Source: Pseudoxanthomonas sp. F37 (lineage in GTDB: Bacteria > Pseudomonadota > Gammaproteobacteria > Xanthomonadales > Xanthomonadaceae). From it: a stretch of 64,000 bases of DNA. Both the position numbers and the translations under genes were made by a program. The notes beneath the pieces are model-generated. The model saw only the letters and a program-made list of their open reading frames with translations, did not search any database and had not been told where the DNA came from. Positions 16,573 through 25,970 of the stretch are shown here, in pieces (position 1 is the stretch's first letter; the number at the start of each line of letters is the position of its first letter). The stretch lies in the NCBI RefSeq assembly GCF_022965755.1, contig NZ_CP095187.1:1984001-2048000 (forward strand). The letters run 5' to 3'.

Positions 16573-18779
16573 GCGCGCTGATTGGAAAGAGTGAGAAGCG
16601 GGTCGATGGCCGTGACAAGGTCACAGGACGCGCCCAGTACGCCGGCGATTTTCACTTGCCAGGTCAGTTGTATGGCGTGGTAGTGCCCTCAACGGTCGGT
16701 CTAGGCCGGATACAGAGTATCGACTCTGCCGCGGCTCAGTCCCTGCCTGGTGTGGTGGCGGTCATCAGCCACATGAATGCCCCGAAGTTGGCCTACAAGC
16801 CTCATAAGGCCTTCATCGACCCTGCGGTCGGCGAGCGCCTGCACGTGCTTCAGGATGCAGACGTCCGCTTCTACGGGCAACCCATCGCAGTGGTCGTCGC
16901 AGACTCTCTGGATAATGCCGAGCGAGCGGCGAACGCGTTGAACGTGCGTTACGAGCGGCGGCAACCCATTGTGGATCTACGTGATCCATCCCTCCCCAAG
17001 GTCGCGCCGACGGCAATGGGAGAGGAGGCCGCGAAACATCGAGGTGATATGGCAGCGGTCGTTCCCGACATCGTGACCGTCGAGGAAGACTACGACATCG
17101 CCCGCGAAAACCACACGCCGATTGAGCTGCACGCCACGCTGGCGGCATGGGAGGGCGATAAGCTCACCCTCTGGAGCAAGAGTCAGTTCGTGGTTAACGA
17201 ACAGGCTGAGATTGCGGCGATTTTCGGGATAGAGCCTGCCAATGTGCAGGTCAACAGTCCTTTCATTGGCGGTGCGTTCGGTACAAGCCTGCGCACATGG
17301 CCACACGTCACCCTGGCGGCCCTGGCAGCCAAGGTGACGGGACGTCCGGTGAAAGTCACGCTCTCGCGCAAGCAAACCTTCTATACGACCGGACATCGTC
17401 CGCTAACGCTCCAACACGTACGGGTCAGTGCAACTCGCGACGGCCGACTCACACACCTCGAGCATCAGGGCGTGGGAGAGACCAGCCGCTATGAGCAGTT
17501 CGCCGAGGCGTTGGTGGGTGCCACCAATTACATGTACTCCTGCCCAAATCTCAAGGTCGACTACCGACTGCAGCCCTGCGATACGTCCACGCCGACCTAC
17601 ATGAGAGGCCCTGGAGAGGCCAGCGGGATCTTTGCGCTTGAAACGGCGCTTGACGAGCTTGCCTACAAACTCGATATGGATCCCGTCGAACTGAGGCGGA
17701 GAAACGAGCCCAAGATCGACGAAGGCAATGGGAAGCCGTTTTCCAGCCGGTCGTTGCTGCAGTGTTACGAAGAGGGCGGAAAACGATTTGGCTGGTCGCG
17801 CCGTGCTCCCAAGCCTGGATCGATGAAAGACGGTCGGACATTGATTGGCTGGGGCATGGCATCGGGTACCTATCCGGTCTGGTTCATTCCGGCGAATGCC
17901 CGCGCTCGCATCACCTCGGCGGGCAGGTTTGACGTGGAAGCAGCCGCCAGTGACATGGGGCCGGGTACTTATACCTCCATCACGCAGGTCGCAGCTGAGA
18001 CCCTCGGCGTCCCGATGCACGCAGTTCGCTTTAGGCTTGGCCAGTCAGACTTCCCGCCCACGCCGCCACATGGCGGCTCTATGACCATGGCCTCGGTTGG
18101 CTCAGGCGTTCAAAGCGCCTGCCGGGCACTTCAGGCCGAGCTGATCAAGGTAGCCACCTCCGCTGAAGGCTCGCCCTTTCGGGGAGCCAGTCCAGAGTCT
18201 TTGTATTGGGGTGAGGGCGCGTTGAGGCAACATGACAAGAGCGATGGCCTTACCTACGAGCAGCTTGCGCGGATTGCTCCGTCGGGATTGAGCGCCGACG
18301 GTACGGGCGGGCGCAGTGAAGACGCATCGAAGTACTCGATGCACGCCTTCGGCGCGGTATTCGTGGAAATCGGCATCGACCCTGACGTCTACACCATGCA
18401 CATCCGCAGGATGGTGGGCGCGTACGGCGCTGGCAGAATCATCAACCCGCGCCTGGCGACCAGCCAATGCGTGGGCGGGATGGTCGGTGGCATTGGCATG
18501 GCGATCATGGAAGCTACAGTGCTGGATCGCCGAGATGGGCGCCCCATCAATGCCCACATGGCTGACTACCTCATGCCCGTCAACTTGGATATTGGCGATA
18601 TGCAGGTGATCTTCGTGGACGAGGAGGATCCTTACGTCAATCCGCTCGGCGTGAAAGGGTTGGGTGAGATTGCTTTGGTCGGGGTCGCGCCCGCGATCGG
18701 GAACGCGATCTATCACGCGACGGGGCAACGTATACGGAACCTGCCCATTCGCATCGAGAACCTGCTCCATCACGCTTGA
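16569..18779 (+). CDS. paoC: molybdenum-cofactor subunit of aldehyde oxidoreductase (PaoC-like)
   Basis: A 736-residue catalytic subunit of the xanthine oxidase family. It begins SEKRVDGRDKVTGRAQYAGD, the usual entry of these subunits, and has GGAFGTSLR and a TPTYMRGPGEASGIFALE segment lining the Moco pocket. The C-terminal GVKGLGEIALVGVAPAIGNA carries the catalytic Glu. The family oxidises aldehydes, often aromatic, to acids; E. coli PaoABC is a periplasmic aldehyde detoxifier. Start overlaps paoB (ATGA). Cofactor is probably the cytidine-dinucleotide form, by homology. Confidence 0.92.
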   Translation: MSALIGKSEKRVDGRDKVTGRAQYAGDFHLPGQLYGVVVPSTVGLGRIQSIDSAAAQSLPGVVAVISHMNAPKLAYKPHKAFIDPAVGERLHVLQDADVRFYGQPIAVVVADSLDNAERAANALNVRYERRQPIVDLRDPSLPKVAPTAMGEEAAKHRGDMAAVVPDIVTVEEDYDIARENHTPIELHATLAAWEGDKLTLWSKSQFVVNEQAEIAAIFGIEPANVQVNSPFIGGAFGTSLRTWPHVTLAALAAKVTGRPVKVTLSRKQTFYTTGHRPLTLQHVRVSATRDGRLTHLEHQGVGETSRYEQFAEALVGATNYMYSCPNLKVDYRLQPCDTSTPTYMRGPGEASGIFALETALDELAYKLDMDPVELRRRNEPKIDEGNGKPFSSRSLLQCYEEGGKRFGWSRRAPKPGSMKDGRTLIGWGMASGTYPVWFIPANARARITSAGRFDVEAAASDMGPGTYTSITQVAAETLGVPMHAVRFRLGQSDFPPTPPHGGSMTMASVGSGVQSACRALQAELIKVATSAEGSPFRGASPESLYWGEGALRQHDKSDGLTYEQLARIAPSGLSADGTGGRSEDASKYSMHAFGAVFVEIGIDPDVYTMHIRRMVGAYGAGRIINPRLATSQCVGGMVGGIGMAIMEATVLDRRDGRPINAHMADYLMPVNLDIGDMQVIFVDEEDPYVNPLGVKGLGEIALVGVAPAIGNAIYHATGQRIRNLPIRIENLLHHA

Positions 18780-18787
18780 GTACATGT

Positions 18788-19798
18788 ATGACAACGTCCA
18801 ATCAGGCATGGCCGTCGTGGCCTGTCTATGGCTTGGTCGATGACATCGTGCCCATCATGCTGCGCTGCGCCGCAGACCAGGAGCCCTTTGCCCTGGCCAC
18901 TGTCGTAAAGGTAGTGGGTTCTTCGCCACGGCGGATGGGTTCCGAGATGCTGATCACCGCGCGAGGCGAAGTCTACGGTTACGTCTCGGGGGGCTGCATC
19001 GAAGCGGCGGTGGCCGAAGAAGCAAGACAGTGCTTGAACGATCGCTTACCCCGGATGCTGGTGTATGGGGAGGGAAGTCCGCATATCGACATCCAGCTCA
19101 CATGCGGTGGGAGGATCGAGGTATTTGTCAGGTGCGTCGAAGCAGGAAGTCAGTGGCTTTCATGCCTTGCCGCCGCCAGGGCCGGGCGCTACGCCTTAGA
19201 GGTCAGTACCAATCTTCGTACCGGTGAGATGGTCGTGGTAGGCGAAGACTGGCCGGCCAGCATCGGCTACCGGTGTCGATACACACCGCCTACTAGGCTC
19301 GTCCTCATAGGCGGTGATCCGGTCACGCTGGCCACCGCCATGCTAGCCAGTCACATGGGGATGGAGGTCGTGCTGTGGCGACATCATGGGCCTGCGGAGC
19401 TGCCCCACCAGGTAAGCGTGTCGACCTATCTCGCCGGCTCCCTGTATGAAGGCCTGGGCTCGCTCAAGATCGATGAGTTCACCGCGGTCTACTGCCTTAC
19501 ACACGACCTGCATCTGGACGTGCTGGCGCTTGAGCAGGCCTTGCCAAGCTCCGCCTTCTGTGTTGGCGTACTAGGTAGTCGCAGTAAACGTGAGGCGCGC
19601 GCTCAGGCGCTACAGGCCCATGGCGTCAGTCGCCTATCGCTCTCTCGTCTGCGATCACCGGCGGGAATTGCAATTGAGGCCAAGACGCCACATGAGATCG
19701 CACTCTCAATCTTGGCAGAAGTGGTCTCCCTATCTCGATCAGAAGCTCACGGCTTGTTCGACCAGGAAACATCCGAGCCCATGCGCCTTGCCGTTTGA
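18788..19798 (+). CDS. XdhC/CoxI family molybdenum-cofactor maturation factor (PaoD-like)
   Basis: A 336-residue protein that by family role binds and protects Moco and loads it into the PaoC-type subunit. The N-terminal XdhC_CoxI domain has ALATVVKVVGSSPRRMGSEM and YVSGGCIEAAVAEEA; the C-terminal Rossmann domain has LVLIGGDPVTLATAMLASHMG and CVGVLGSRSKREAR. The ATG at 18788 (MTTSNQAW) is chosen over the TTG at 18776 that overlaps paoC. Last member of the pao operon. Called PaoD-like; the gene symbol is left open because several XdhC types exist. Confidence 0.88.
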   Translation: MTTSNQAWPSWPVYGLVDDIVPIMLRCAADQEPFALATVVKVVGSSPRRMGSEMLITARGEVYGYVSGGCIEAAVAEEARQCLNDRLPRMLVYGEGSPHIDIQLTCGGRIEVFVRCVEAGSQWLSCLAAARAGRYALEVSTNLRTGEMVVVGEDWPASIGYRCRYTPPTRLVLIGGDPVTLATAMLASHMGMEVVLWRHHGPAELPHQVSVSTYLAGSLYEGLGSLKIDEFTAVYCLTHDLHLDVLALEQALPSSAFCVGVLGSRSKREARAQALQAHGVSRLSLSRLRSPAGIAIEAKTPHEIALSILAEVVSLSRSEAHGLFDQETSEPMRLAV

Positions 19799-19819
19799 GC
19801 ATATGGGGAAGCGTTAGCG

Positions 19820-21487
19820 ATGGTATCTGGGATGATCTATCGCTGGAGACTTGTCGGGCTTCTCTGCCTTCTGAGTGGCTGTTCCACTTTGCATGACGCG
19901 GATGTGGGCAGGGCAGAAGAGGGGTTAGTTAGCGATAACCAGGCCGCAAGTGTGGCGAGCCGCGGTCAGGGAAGACGCTCTCGGCTTAACACATACATGT
20001 CCTGCGCCGTGACAGCGTTCGACGCGATGGCAAGTAGCCCGCGAACTTTGGCGCTTCAGGCTTCCACTGAAGCGACGGTGTGCACAAAGGCGTGGTTGAA
20101 TGCGGCGGTGCAGGAGCACCCGCAGTGGCAACAGGGCATGGCGACGGTGGGCGGGACGACGGTGGAGGTCATTCTAAGAGACGCATCCCCCAACCTGGCT
20201 ATCAAGTTTCGCATCATTACATCCGATCAGGTCCCCATGCACATGTACTGGGGGGCGAGAAAGACAAGACCTGGCTTCGGCGTTCCCGTTGTTCTTTTGT
20301 CTCAACGGTGCAGTGGCCGACCCGTTTGCTCGCTTTTGCCCCCCTCAGGGGTTGCCCGGTCAGCGACCGCTTGGCTTGAGCCATCAACGGAGGGTGCAGT
20401 TCCGCGCCTCGTACTAGCTCATGCGGTGCGAACAAAGGGCGTCTACACGGGCTACAACTTTTGGCCCTTGGCTGAAGACAGCTCTGCGTTCTATGCAGCG
20501 GCTCTCGGCCATTCCCCAATTCGTCGGCTGTCAGTCTGGAATCTGCTCGGTGGCCGAGAAATGGGCCGTCGCGCAGGGGTATACCTGCTTGAAGACTACG
20601 ACCCCAACAAGCGCACCTTGGTGATGGTCCATGGCCTCGGGAGCAGTCCAGTCACCTGGGCACGCTTGTCAAACGCGATCTGGGCGGACTCGGAGCTACG
20701 CGCCAACTATCAGATCTGGCAGGTGGTCTACGAGACGAATGAGCCGATTCTTGTAGGGCGACATAGGGTAGAGCGCTATCTGGACAAAGCATGGGAAACG
20801 CTCGATCCGCAAGGAATCGCGCCTGCAAGGAGAAATATCGTCCTGCTGGGGCACAGCATGGGCGGGGCAATCTCTCGACTACTCATGGTCCAATCGCACG
20901 ATAAGGTTTGGAAGGCAGCCTTCAACGCGCCCGTTTCGGCATTGTCGGGTAATACTGAAGACATTCGCGCGCTCGAGGGAATGTTTCGTCTGGCACCGTA
21001 TCCGGGCGTCAAGCGCGGAATATTCTTGGCATCACCTCACCAAGGAAGCCCTACCGCAGGGTCGTTCATAGGACGTGTAGCCGATCGCCTGATAGGGCGA
21101 CGAAGCCCGGAGCTAGCTGCGCTGCGGCGGGTAGCGATCAAGAATGAAGGTGCCGTTCCTGCAGCTCTGAAACACCACTTCCTCGAAGGAAACATCAACA
21201 GCATCACCACGCTCCGAAGCGATCAGCCAGTCATGGCCGCTGCCCGCGAACTGCAGGTTTCCGACTGCACACCGTTTCACACGATCGCAGGACACAAGGC
21301 TGGCAGTTCCCCTCCTGGCGACGGCGTGGTACCCCTAGAAAGCGCGATTCTGCCCGGCGCGGCATCCAACCTTGTTATCGAGTCCTCCCACAATGTGCAC
21401 GAGCAAGATGCCGCAATAGCTGAAGTCATCAGAATCCTCCATCTCGAGATAGAAGAGAACGATGATCTCGGGGCCGCGAAATCTTGA
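19820..21487 (+). CDS. lipoprotein alpha/beta hydrolase (lipase/esterase-like)
   Basis: A 555-residue exported enzyme. The signal peptide ends in a lipobox, LCLLSGCSTL, predicting an outer-membrane lipoprotein. A region of about 230 residues without recognised domain precedes an alpha/beta hydrolase domain: MVHGLGSSPVTWARL (oxyanion hole), LLGHSMGGAISRLLM (nucleophile Ser), SSPPGDGVVPLES (likely Asp) and SSHNVHEQ (likely His). It follows the XdhC-type gene by 21 bases and may be co-transcribed with it. An ester-cleaving enzyme releasing a substrate for the oxidoreductase is a reasonable but untested idea. Confidence 0.82.
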   Translation: MVSGMIYRWRLVGLLCLLSGCSTLHDADVGRAEEGLVSDNQAASVASRGQGRRSRLNTYMSCAVTAFDAMASSPRTLALQASTEATVCTKAWLNAAVQEHPQWQQGMATVGGTTVEVILRDASPNLAIKFRIITSDQVPMHMYWGARKTRPGFGVPVVLLSQRCSGRPVCSLLPPSGVARSATAWLEPSTEGAVPRLVLAHAVRTKGVYTGYNFWPLAEDSSAFYAAALGHSPIRRLSVWNLLGGREMGRRAGVYLLEDYDPNKRTLVMVHGLGSSPVTWARLSNAIWADSELRANYQIWQVVYETNEPILVGRHRVERYLDKAWETLDPQGIAPARRNIVLLGHSMGGAISRLLMVQSHDKVWKAAFNAPVSALSGNTEDIRALEGMFRLAPYPGVKRGIFLASPHQGSPTAGSFIGRVADRLIGRRSPELAALRRVAIKNEGAVPAALKHHFLEGNINSITTLRSDQPVMAAARELQVSDCTPFHTIAGHKAGSSPPGDGVVPLESAILPGAASNLVIESSHNVHEQDAAIAEVIRILHLEIEENDDLGAAKS

Positions 21488-21585
21488 GCTGGCGTGCGAA
21501 TCTGAAGCTTGGGCAGACGCAGAAAGCCATGAGTCGTGATGCGCTCAGCTCGTCGGCTCAATCGCCTAATACACTGTACAGGCTC

Positions 21586-22470
21586 TCATAACTTCCGCCG
21601 GAACGTGCTTGGCGTGACGCCGATTACGCGCGAGAAAACAGAAGAGAACGCGGAGGGAGTTCTGTAGCCCACGGCCGCACCAATATTCGCGATCGAATCC
21701 TTCGAGTTTGCGAGAAGCTCTGCGGCAACCTGCATTCTCATGCGCACCAGGTGCTCGTGAGGGCTGCTGCCAGTCGCAACACGAAATGCCGTACAGAAAT
21801 GATACCTGCTCAGCCCGACAGTATCCGCGATTTCCTTAAGTGTTAGGTCGGCCGATATATTGGCCCGCATGTACGCGGTCACCTTCCTGACCTGCCACGC
21901 TGCCAGTCCTCGCTGGGGGCCCCGGATCACGTCGCCAAGTGTGGAGTGGTTACGAATAAGCTGAAAGCAAAGCAGATCGGTGAGCCTATCCATGAACAAC
22001 GAGGAGTGATTAGTGGGCTTTTCAACCTCGTTGCTTATCATTGCCAAGATGGCAAACAGATGGTGGTCGGTGGTATGAACACGATCCAGCAGCTCAAATG
22101 ACTTGCCCTCGACAATCTGCTCCGCACAGTCCATAAGATGCTCATTGCTCAGGTAGACATTGGAGACAAGGATTGGCTGCGTTATGGTCCAGTCGCCGTC
22201 GTGCCCCAAGGGTGCGAGCGTGATTCCGCCCTTCTGGGCTGGGGCTGTGGTGCGCTTGCCATCAATGCACGCGTGCGCGACACCTGTGCCGGCGAACGTG
22301 GCCGCCAAGACATGTTGGCTCATCGGTGGGACGTAGCCTTCGTAGGCAGGATTGGCCCATCGCCCGGTGATCCGCGTCCCTCCACGCATGCGCAACGGTA
22401 GGACCGGGGGAGCGACTCCGACTAAGGCCCGGATGGCTTCTGAGGCAGGGGTGAGGTTAGCTGAGCGCAT
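21586..22470 (-). CDS. AraC family transcriptional regulator
   Basis: A 294-residue regulator. The start at 22470 (MRSANLTPA) is preferred; a longer frame begins at 22545. The C-terminal double helix-turn-helix is clear (VTAYMRANISADLTLKEIAD, LSRYHFCTAFRVATG and AAVGYRTPSAFSSVFSRVIG). The N-terminal domain has TRITGRWANPAYEGYVPPM and matches, segment by segment, the AraC protein at 56231-57118 (295 residues), so they are paralogues. Transcribed towards the lipase/pao operon end; its targets are probably nearby oxidoreductase genes. Confidence 0.9.
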   Translation of the reverse strand: MRSANLTPASEAIRALVGVAPPVLPLRMRGGTRITGRWANPAYEGYVPPMSQHVLAATFAGTGVAHACIDGKRTTAPAQKGGITLAPLGHDGDWTITQPILVSNVYLSNEHLMDCAEQIVEGKSFELLDRVHTTDHHLFAILAMISNEVEKPTNHSSLFMDRLTDLLCFQLIRNHSTLGDVIRGPQRGLAAWQVRKVTAYMRANISADLTLKEIADTVGLSRYHFCTAFRVATGSSPHEHLVRMRMQVAAELLANSKDSIANIGAAVGYRTPSAFSSVFSRVIGVTPSTFRRKL

Positions 22471-22693
22471 CGAAGACTCCAATAATGAAGCCCAAGTGGA
22501 CAATCGCGGTGTGCAGCCCCCCGAGGAGCAAGCCTTCACCTGCATCAGCTCAGCGTATGCCTGGGGCGGATACAGGTAAATGAATGAACATCGCCACTCG
22601 TCGGAGCGTGCTCAGTTTGTAGCGGCCGTTACAGACCTAACCGACTACGAGCACAACATCCCCCTGACTGCCGCGCCCACCACCCCCAATCCG

Positions 22694-22721
22694 GTTTTAC
22701 ATAATAGGCATTATGCGAAAT
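22694..22721 (-). other. dif-like XerC/XerD recombination site
   Basis: On the minus strand: ATTTCGCATAA (XerC-type arm), TGCCTA (6-bp core), TTATGTAAAAC (XerD-type arm). E. coli dif has GGTGCGCATAA, TGTATA, TTATGTTAAAT, so 8/11 and 9/11 arm positions agree with the same 11-6-11 layout. The site also resembles pdif sites of resistance modules. It coincides with the 3' end of a truncated copper ATPase gene, whose last eight codons and stop lie inside it. Confidence 0.65.
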
Positions 22722-24925
22722 TGTCTATGGGCTGAGCTTGGGGTAATCCCGGCCGCATGCATGGCCACATCCGTTCCCGTACCCATGGCGACGCCGAGAG
22801 TGGCGGCCGCCAGCGCAGGCGCATCGTTGACGCCATCGCCGACCATGGCCACCGGCGCAGTCTGGGCCAGTTCGGCCACCAGGGCAGCTTTCTGCTCGGG
22901 CAGCACGTTAGCGCGCACCTCCTGGATACCGATCGCCTTGGCCACAGAGGCCGCCGCGCCCGGGTTGTCTCCGGAGATCATGACCGTGCGCAGACCGAGC
23001 GCGTGCAGGTGCTCAACCGCCGAGGCCGCCCCCGGACGTGGCGGGTCCTGGAAGGCCAGAATGCCAAGCAGCTGTGGTTGATCGCCTCCCCGCTCAGCCA
23101 GCCAGGACACAGTATGTCCGGTCTGGCTGAGCAGTTCGGCCCGGCTCTGCAGGGCAGTCAGCGCAACGCCGTGCTCCAGCATCATCCGTGTGCTGCCCAA
23201 CAACAGGGCTCTACCCTCCACCGTGCCCGTCATTCCACGACCGGGGACCGCCTGTACGTCGCGGGCGAGCGGAATCACGCGCTGGCCCACCGCGCTCAGT
23301 ACCGCCTTGGCCAAGGGGTGTTCACTGCCTTGCTGCAAGGCCGCGGTAAGCGGCAACAGGTCGTGGGCGTGCCCGCGCGTGGCGATTTCTTCAGCCAGCA
23401 CCGGGCGTCCCTGCGTCAGGGTGCCGGTCTTGTCGAACGCGATTACCTGCACGGTGCGGGCCACTTCCAATGCTTCGGCATCCTTGACCAGAATGCCAGC
23501 CCGAGCGGCCACCCCGGTGCCGGCCATGATGGCCGTCGGTGTTGCCAAGCCCAGTGCACAGGGGCACGCAATGACCAGTACGGCCACCGCGCTCAGAATC
23601 GCTTGGTTCCAGTCGCCAGTGCCGATACCCCACCCCAGCAGCGTGAGCAAGGCCAGCGCGATCACCACCGGCACGAAGATGGCGCTTACCCGATCCACCG
23701 TCCGCTGGATGGGCGCCTTCTTGGCCTGCGCATCCTCTACTAGACGAATGATCCGGGACAACGCGGTCTCGGCGCCGATTGCCAGCGTGCGTACCAGGAT
23801 GCGGCCTTCACCGTTGATGGCTCCGCCAGTAACGCGATCGCCTTCCCCGCGTGCGACCGGCATGGATTCGCCTGTGATGAGGGACTCATCCACGTGTGTC
23901 CGCCCCTCCACGATCACGCCGTCCATGGCGATGCGCTCGCCCGGCCGCACACTGACAATGTCCGAGACGGCAACTTCGTGAATGGGGACTTCGCGCTCTT
24001 GTCCGTCCTTATGCACACGAGCGGTGGCCGGTCGCAGCGCCTGCAAGGCACGAATCGCCTGCGTGGTCTGCCGCTTGGCGCGAGCCTCAAGCCATTTGCC
24101 AAGCAGGATCAGGGTGATGATGACGGCCGAGGTCTCGAAGTACAGTGCGGCTTGTCCGTGATGATCGGCGCCGTTGAGCAAGTGGTAGACACTCAGTCCG
24201 TAACCTGCGCTCGTTCCCAAGGCCACCAGCAGGTCCATGTTGCCGGTGCCGGCGCGCAAGGCATGCCATCCGGCACGGTAGAACCGCGCGCCGATCCAGA
24301 ACTGTACGGGCGTGGCGAGCACGAACTGCAGCCAACCGGGCAACATCCAGTGCTGGCCTGCGACCCATCCCAACATAGGCACAACCAGCGGTAGAGAAAG
24401 CGCGGCCGCCATCAGCAGTTTGAGGGTGTCACCACCGACTCCTGGACGGCCCGTAGATGCGTGGGTACCGCCTTCAGCGGCCGGCGGCTCGGTCGCGCGA
24501 TAACCTGCGGCGCTGACTGCAGCAACCAGCGCCGCGACATCGAGCGGGAGCGTGGAGCGAACACGTGCGCGCTCGGTGGCCAGGTTGACCGCCACATCGA
24601 TCACCCCAGGCACGGCGCGCAGCGCACGCTCCACGCGGGCTACACACGAGGCGCAGGTCATTCCTTCGATGATCAAATCCCGTTCCTGGCTGGGGACCTC
24701 ATAGCCGGCCTGCCTCACCGCCGCGATCAAGGTGGGCAGCGTCCCCGCGGGTGCGGCGACCTCGGCAACTTCAGTAGCCAGATTGACCGAAGCATTCTGC
24801 ACCCCCGTAACGGCTCGCAGGCTGCGCTCGACCCTACCAACGCACGAGGCGCAGGTCATGCCAGCAATGCCGAAGCGATGGGTGTCATGAGGCATCGGCG
24901 GCGATGGGGTGATAGCTATGTCCAT
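22697..24925 (-). CDS. copA: copper-translocating P1B-type ATPase, C-terminally truncated
   Basis: 742 residues of a CopA-type Cu(I) exporter. Two N-terminal heavy-metal-associated domains each have GMTCASC; the membrane metal site is [12 protein letters not shown]; the phosphorylation site is AFDKTGTLT; the hinge is [13 protein letters not shown]. The frame then leaves the family after [12 protein letters not shown] and ends with about 14 unrelated residues, the last eight encoded by the dif-like site. The last two transmembrane helices, with the conserved YN and MxxSS copper ligands, are missing, so transport is probably lost. Start 24925 (MDIAITPS) lies just downstream of a CueR-type promoter; in-frame starts further upstream would overlap it. 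Confidence 0.85.
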   Translation of the reverse strand: MDIAITPSPPMPHDTHRFGIAGMTCASCVGRVERSLRAVTGVQNASVNLATEVAEVAAPAGTLPTLIAAVRQAGYEVPSQERDLIIEGMTCASCVARVERALRAVPGVIDVAVNLATERARVRSTLPLDVAALVAAVSAAGYRATEPPAAEGGTHASTGRPGVGGDTLKLLMAAALSLPLVVPMLGWVAGQHWMLPGWLQFVLATPVQFWIGARFYRAGWHALRAGTGNMDLLVALGTSAGYGLSVYHLLNGADHHGQAALYFETSAVIITLILLGKWLEARAKRQTTQAIRALQALRPATARVHKDGQEREVPIHEVAVSDIVSVRPGERIAMDGVIVEGRTHVDESLITGESMPVARGEGDRVTGGAINGEGRILVRTLAIGAETALSRIIRLVEDAQAKKAPIQRTVDRVSAIFVPVVIALALLTLLGWGIGTGDWNQAILSAVAVLVIACPCALGLATPTAIMAGTGVAARAGILVKDAEALEVARTVQVIAFDKTGTLTQGRPVLAEEIATRGHAHDLLPLTAALQQGSEHPLAKAVLSAVGQRVIPLARDVQAVPGRGMTGTVEGRALLLGSTRMMLEHGVALTALQSRAELLSQTGHTVSWLAERGGDQPQLLGILAFQDPPRPGAASAVEHLHALGLRTVMISGDNPGAAASVAKAIGIQEVRANVLPEQKAALVAELAQTAPVAMVGDGVNDAPALAAATLGVAMGTGTDVAMHAAGITPSSAHRQFRIMPIM

Positions 24926-24959
24926 GGTGAGTGACCGAAAGAAACCAGGAGATAGCGTG

Positions 24960-24984
24960 GTCCTTCCCATGATGGGAAGGTCAA
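24960..24984 (-). promoter_or_regulatory. CueR-type promoter of the P-type ATPase gene
   Basis: Read leftward: -35 TTGACC overlapped by the dyad CCTTCCCATCATGGGAAGG, the layout of the E. coli copA promoter that CueR (MerR family) activates across an over-long spacer. A 19-bp spacer leads to a weak -10 around CACGCTAT. No cueR gene is in the window. Confidence 0.6.
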
Positions 24985-25021
24985 CATCGTACGTCGGTGG
25001 GTACATCGGGTCAGCTCCGGA

Positions 25022-25047
25022 TTGACCTTCCCACCGTGGCAAGCCTC
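25022..25047 (+). promoter_or_regulatory. CueR-type promoter of the copZ-like gene
   Basis: TTGACCTTCCCACCGTGG continues into CAAGCCT: a -35 followed by an imperfect dyad (CTTCCCAC...GTGGCAAG), spaced like the box of the divergent ATPase gene and sharing TTGACCTTCCCA with it. The next bases (CACCGT) would be the weak -10. 49 bases before the ATG at 25096. Confidence 0.5.
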
Positions 25048-25095
25048 ACCGTGACACTGTCGGCGAGTGGCCGGCGTTATCGAAGGAGTTGTCCC

Positions 25096-25353
25096 ATGAA
25101 TCTCGTTGTGGAAGGCATGACCTGTGGGCACTGTGTTCAGACGGTCACCCGTGCCATCCAGGCGCTTGACCCCGATGCGCAGGTGCAGGTCGATCTGGGC
25201 AGCGGTGTGGTCAGTATCGAGGGCGCCCTTGCCGTGGAGCAGGCCGTGGAGGCCATCCAAGGGCAAGGGTATGTGGTCGCCGCGGTGCTCCCCCAAGCGA
25301 GCGATGCCCCGCCCACTCCTGCCGCATCCTGTTGCGGTGGCTGCCACCGCTGA
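25096..25353 (+). CDS. copZ: heavy-metal-associated domain copper chaperone (CopZ-like)
   Basis: An 85-residue cytoplasmic copper chaperone. The HMA fold begins MNLVVEGMTCGHCVQTVTRAI, with the GMTCxxC copper site, and ends in QGYVVAAVL. A C-terminal tail adds CCGGCHR, a second potential thiol/His site. AAGGAGT lies eight bases before the ATG at 25096. Divergent from the truncated ATPase gene, with which it would normally exchange Cu(I); both promoters carry CueR-type boxes. Confidence 0.88.
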   Translation: MNLVVEGMTCGHCVQTVTRAIQALDPDAQVQVDLGSGVVSIEGALAVEQAVEAIQGQGYVVAAVLPQASDAPPTPAASCCGGCHR

Positions 25354-25379
25354 AGCTCCTTTATTGGGAGCGAGGCCAC

Positions 25380-25393
25380 TTGATCCTGATCAA
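25380..25393. promoter_or_regulatory. FNR/Anr box, perfect palindrome
   Basis: TTGATCCTGATCAA fits TTGAT-N4-ATCAA exactly. A -10-like TAGACT lies at 25416-25421, so the box centre falls near -41 from a start around 25428, the class II activation geometry. The genes downstream are the small Cys-containing protein gene (25505) and cusCBA. Confidence 0.65.
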
Positions 25394-25504
25394 TGTGTTC
25401 CGGGCCTGAGAGGTCTAGACTGGCAGCATGAGAGGTATGCCCTGCCCTGCCCTGGCGCCCTTTGTGCTCGCAGCTGTTGCTGCGGGCCCGCAGGAGTCGT
25501 GGTG

Positions 25505-25891
25505 GTGAAGCTGCTGACGCGATTGCGGCGTCGACGCCCCCGTGCCCGCTTGGCGTGGCTGGGGCTTTGGGCGCTGATGCTTCAGCAGTTGGCGCTGGCG
25601 GCCTACGCCTGTCCCTTGGAATCGGTAGAAGCCGGGCAATCCACGCTGATGGTCGGTTGCGAAGAAATGTCCGCACCGGACCCCGATGCCCCCGCGTTGT
25701 GCGATCAACATTGCCAGCGAGATCACATCGCCCCGGCCGATGTGAAGGCACCGCAAGTCCCTCATCAGCCCGCGCTGGCAACCTTTGCCTTGGTGCATGC
25801 CTTGCTGCCGCCGGTGCAAGCGCAGTTCTATCGTGACATCCCCCCTGCGTGTCCGATCCGCCTCCCTTGCAGCGCTTCTGTAGCCTGCTGA
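25505..25891 (+). CDS. small exported Cys-containing protein preceding cusCBA
   Basis: A 128-residue protein from a GTG start (25505; GTG at 25502 also possible). An Arg-rich N terminus (RLRRRRPRAR) precedes a hydrophobic signal (LAWLGLWALMLQQLALAAYA). The mature part has scattered Cys and His (CPLES, GCEEM, CDQHCQRDH) and ends with PIRLPCSASVAC. This resembles the DUF2946/CopL-like small proteins that head metal-efflux operons of Xanthomonadaceae; CPIRLP may parallel the RPPIG end of CopL proteins. Precise role unknown. Placed 79 bases before cusC, same strand. Confidence 0.6.
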   Translation: MKLLTRLRRRRPRARLAWLGLWALMLQQLALAAYACPLESVEAGQSTLMVGCEEMSAPDPDAPALCDQHCQRDHIAPADVKAPQVPHQPALATFALVHALLPPVQAQFYRDIPPACPIRLPCSASVAC

Positions 25892-25970
25892 TCTAAGCCA
25901 TCTCCTCGACGAATCCGTTCGCGTGCTGCATGCGTTGCAGCGCGTTCGTTGTCGTTTGTCCGGAGGTCTT

